Origin: Acanthochromis polyacanthus
Lineage: Eukaryota; Chordata; Actinopteri; Pomacentridae
Reading direction: 5' to 3'
Assembly (NCBI RefSeq): GCF_021347895.1
Contig: NC_067117.1
Span: 34,664,067 to 34,728,066 of the forward strand
DNA length: 64,000 nucleotides
A program made the position numbers and the translations under genes. Of the stretch, positions 60,550 to 64,000 are shown piece after piece (positions within the stretch are counted from its first letter, which is position 1; each line of letters begins with the position of its first letter). The notes beneath the pieces were generated by a model. It worked only from the letters and a program-made list of their open reading frames with translations. It ran no database searches and had not been told where the DNA came from.

Positions 60550-60910
60550 CACACTGCCGTTCAAAAGTTTGAGGTCACCCAAACAATTTCATGTTTTCCA
60601 TGAAAACATACTTTTATTCATGTGCTAACATAATTACACAAGGTTTTTCTAATCATCAATGAGCCTTTCAACACCGTTAGCTAACACAATGTAGCATTAG
60701 AACACAGGAGTGATGGTTGCTGGAAATGTACCTCTGTACCCCTATGGAGATATTCCATTAAAAATCAGCCGTTTCCAGCTAGAATAAACATTTACAAAAT
60801 TGGCAATGTCTAGACTGTATTTCTGATTCATTTAATGTTATCATTGAAAAAAATGCTTTTCTTTCAAAAATGAGGACATTTCTAAGTGACCCCAAACTTT
60901 TAAACAGCAT
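60550..60910 (-). mobile_element. MITE family B, copy 5 (full length)
   Basis: A 361-bp element with TA at 60548-60549 and 60911-60912. It starts CACACTGCCGTTCAAAAGTT and ends CCCCAAACTTTTAAACAGCA then T. The middle carries TAGCATTAGAACACAGGAGT, CCCCTATGGAGATATTCC and CTAGACTGTATTTCTGATTC, collinear with the copy at 31440 and reversed relative to 38247. No ORF. Confidence 0.9.
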
Positions 60911-60912
60911 TA

Positions 60913-63900
60913 ATGGTATATAACTATATCTATATAATCAGAAATCCTCAAGCCGTCGTGTAAGTGATTTCACACACTGGTTTTTAAAGGTGAATGTAAA
61001 GGTATTTCACGCTTGCACAGCTCAATAAAGATCTAATAAGAACAACCTACACTTGCTTAATGGCTTCATGAGATTTACATGTAGATGCCGTCGCTGTTGG
61101 AAAACATAAAAAACGGATAATTTAACTTGGTTGCTGCTCTGAGGGATATTACCTCTTTATTGTGTTTCCTTTCTATTTAACCTCAACCCTGAGAGGAAGG
61201 AGGGAGAGAAACTTGGGATCTCCAGGGGGATCTAATTATATTTTCTCCTGTGTTCTCTGCAATATAATGACTTTGCAACAAGATCTTTCTCTGCTGAGAA
61301 TTTCCTTTTCTTTAAATTGTTATCTCAGTAGACTAAAAAGAAGCAGTTTATTTTTCTTGGGGACCCTTCATCTGACCTTTATATTTCTTATCCGGTGAAA
61401 ATTGAACACGATGTTTTAACATAATAAACAGTATATGAAACTAGGAAGTACTTTCCTGCTTGTGAACTGTGAAGCTTGTACTAAAAATCCTCCCGTTTAA
61501 CAAGCTGTTCCACAGTTCATGCAATAAGCGACTGATGCTTGTCGTTTTAAGGTTTGCCTGGTGCAGCTGAACATTCAGGGGTGAGCCCTCCCCCTGCACA
61601 TCGTCATGTTGAACTGAGCCATGAAGAGTCATGCAGTTTCAGCATGAACAGACATGGTACCTTTCCAAACCCAATAGCTTGTGGCTAGAATTTTTCTTTT
61701 GCAAGCTACTTCTTATTTGTCACCACAGACAGGAATTTGTCTGGAGGCTTCAGCATCCTCTGATGTTTTTCTGAGTTGACTTGCCAAAAATATAAGTAAT
61801 GATATTTTATGATCAGAAAGCATTTCAAATGTGGCAACACACGAGGTAAACATTTGTTGGAGTACAAGGAACTGATTCACGAAGCTTTTCTGCAGAAACG
61901 CCCTGGTTTAAACATCCTGGTTTGATCAAGAGCAGCAAAGAGTGATGCGTGTTTGTGTGTGGATGGGAGGGTTTTGCGTTGTGTTAGTGTCGATGCTTAC
62001 ACATCTACGTGTCAGCCTGCATGCAAATGCCGCTGCACGTAAAAGTCTGTGAGTGGAGAGGAAACAGAGGGAGCTCAAACTCACTCCAGAGTGCAGTGAG
62101 GAAATAGAGCAGAAGAATGTGGGCCTGACATAAAGAAATCCTGGATAATTTTGCCCTAAGACGTGTGAGGGCTGCAAAGAGCATCCAGAGGTCGTTCCCA
62201 TGGCAACCTTTGCCCAGGGAGATCACTGACCCTCCCGCCCTGCAGTACAAGCAGATTGTAGGTCACATATGGCACCAGCGATCCAATCAGGCCTAATCTG
62301 GCTTGACTTGTGGCTCATAAATTATACTGGAAAGCTGGTGTATACTCCGGCTTATCTCGTCCGTGGACTCCCCTGCATGATAATGGCAACTTAATGTACT
62401 GACCGATTAAACGTGTATGCCAACAAATGTATGTTTTGTCTATCAGCAAGGAACAAATATAGCTCAGCAGCATATGATAGCCGGCTAAACACAAAACTGC
62501 CATTATAGGAGTTTACTGATTAAGCTGGATGCCTTTTATATATTCATAATTGCACTTAACAACATTTTGCTTCAGAAAACATTTTAATTTACTGTCTGTA
62601 TGTTTGTTTGTTTTTTACCAAAATCTCAGCTCCAGTAGTGGAATATTCAAAGAAATCAATTAAGTGAAATAATCCAGTTACTTAGCATGTTTCCTGAGAG
62701 CCTTCTTTCCATAATTATTGTGTTTTAATTAACCTTTAAGCTCTTTTTACAAACTTCTTTTCAAAAATCCCTTCAAATATTATTGTTCTTTTCTTCTGAT
62801 ACTACAATATATAGAAAAAAAGATGCAGAAAATGTAAAACATTGATCATAAAGAGCTGAAATTAACAACACTGTTGACAATAGCAGAAATCTTTATTATG
62901 ACAGTAATTTAGTAGGGTTAGGGCTACATGAAAAGCACTACTGATGACAATCACAGATGGAAAGCATCATGGCAATCAATATTTCACGGGCTCAGCTGGG
63001 ATTTCCAAACCCTAAAAAGAAAAGCGTCTTTTTTACACCTTAACATGTAATTTAGTTGACAATTGGATCGTTTAATGTTGTTTTTTCTTATAAAATTAGG
63101 CATGGTCAAGTTTGTAAAGGAATTTTAAGTTTTTATGGAGGCTGTGAGAAATTCAGGGCGTCTGAGCTCTCTAGAGAGAGCACTGGTGCTGCCCAAATGT
63201 ACAAGAATATTAAAGTTCTGCACTCTTTATCTGATCGAGAGAAAAATAGATATTTTAAAAAAGACCCTCACTCAAATTGAAAAAAATGTCTCTGCTGTAG
63301 TTCTTACATCATCTCTGAGTCCAAGCTCATGCAAAGTCTTCAGTACAAGAAACACTGAAGCAAGCACTCTATCAGGATGTGAGAATTTGAGGCTGACAGG
63401 CAGCCGGCACACAGATCTTTTATACGCCACGTTTTTGGAGTATTGTAGATCCCCCAAAATCAGAGAGGCCTGTAGTTTTACGTGCTTTTTGTTAAAGGTT
63501 TCCAGATCCACACGCGTGCACCAATGAGGGAGCCTAAAACCTGCCCTCATTTTCTGAAGGCTGTTAAATCCCAGTTTAGCTCAAGTCAACTTCATGGTCT
63601 AGATCATCTAAATTCTTAACACTCACTTATGCATTAATAAAACTGTGATTTGTGTATGTAATGTCATTTTCTGCACGGCAACGAGAAAATATTATTTTTT
63701 TCACTTACAAGTAGCTCTCCCAAACACTCGTGATTTAGCTTGTTGAGCACTATAGACCCTGCTGCACACTGATAAAAACACACACTGTAATCTGGATGTA
63801 ATAAACACAATGCTGAAGGAATGGAAGTCTCCGGAGAAGCTTCTCAGTGGAATATAAATATTTAATGTAGGTGAATTTAAAGTAACACAGAATTAGTTGC

Positions 63901-63968
63901 AGAGGCAGAAAAGGGTTTGGTGGGCAGCATTTCAAAGAGTATTTTTCATACATGTAGGTTTATACATT

Positions 63969-63970
<2 letters not shown>
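60913..63970. other. Intergenic block at the right edge
   Basis: No gene was recognised. Overlapping open frames at 63056-63550 on both strands (up to 130 codons on the plus strand) resemble no known product and have no clear splice context. Confidence 0.45.

Positions 63971-64000
<30 letters not shown>
63971..64000 (+). repeat. (TG)n/(TA)n microsatellite at the window edge
   Basis: TGTGTG passes into TATATA, which continues to the last base, so the full length is not seen. Confidence 0.88.

Noticed and set aside
63056..63550. Overlapping frames of 74-130 codons on both strands near the right edge
   Set aside because: No similarity recognised, no splice or promoter signals, and both strands are open, which suggests chance composition.

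Overview
The window reads as teleost fish nuclear DNA. It is AT-rich and gene-poor, with long introns, TA-flanked Tc1/mariner-type elements and MITEs, and many microsatellites. No bacterial-type operon, CRISPR array, rRNA or tRNA gene was recognised.

The host gene is an EphB-class receptor tyrosine kinase on the minus strand, most likely ephb2 (ephb2a/b paralogue not resolved). Two coding exons are visible. Exon 1 (51193-51244) carries the ATG and signal peptide and ends in a strong GTAAGC donor in phase 1. Exon 2 (4295-4374) carries the start of the ligand-binding domain, from ETLMDSTTATAELGW onward. Intron 1 is therefore about 46.8 kb and fills most of the window. Exon 3 and the rest of the receptor lie beyond the left edge. 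Exon 2 uses a donor 15 nt further on than I expect for mammalian EPHB2, which would insert five residues (SSDNS) in frame.

Layout. 1-4294 is intron 2 and contains a complete Tc1-like transposon (392-2009) with an uninterrupted 338-residue DD34E transposase. 4375-51192 is intron 1: interspersed repeats, five TA-element/MITE copies, microsatellites, G-rich tracts and two CpG-retaining patches (about 43200-43660 and 48700-49060). 51193-51530 is exon 1, its 5' UTR with a 72-codon upstream ORF, and a probable promoter. From 51694 rightward the upstream flank contains a plus-strand TATAAAAG, a canonical 84-nt intron and an AATAAA. Together these look like a very small divergent transcript unit leading away from ephb2. 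52090-64000 is upstream intergenic DNA with MITE copies and no recognised gene.

The points most worth checking are the divergent mini-transcript, the five-residue insertion at the exon 2/3 junction, the possible alternative signal peptide encoded by the upstream ORF, and the intact and perhaps recently active Tc1 copy. I found no sign of a wholly new biological system; these are local novelties in an ordinary vertebrate locus. All family assignments rest on reading the sequence and on recalled family knowledge, not on searches.
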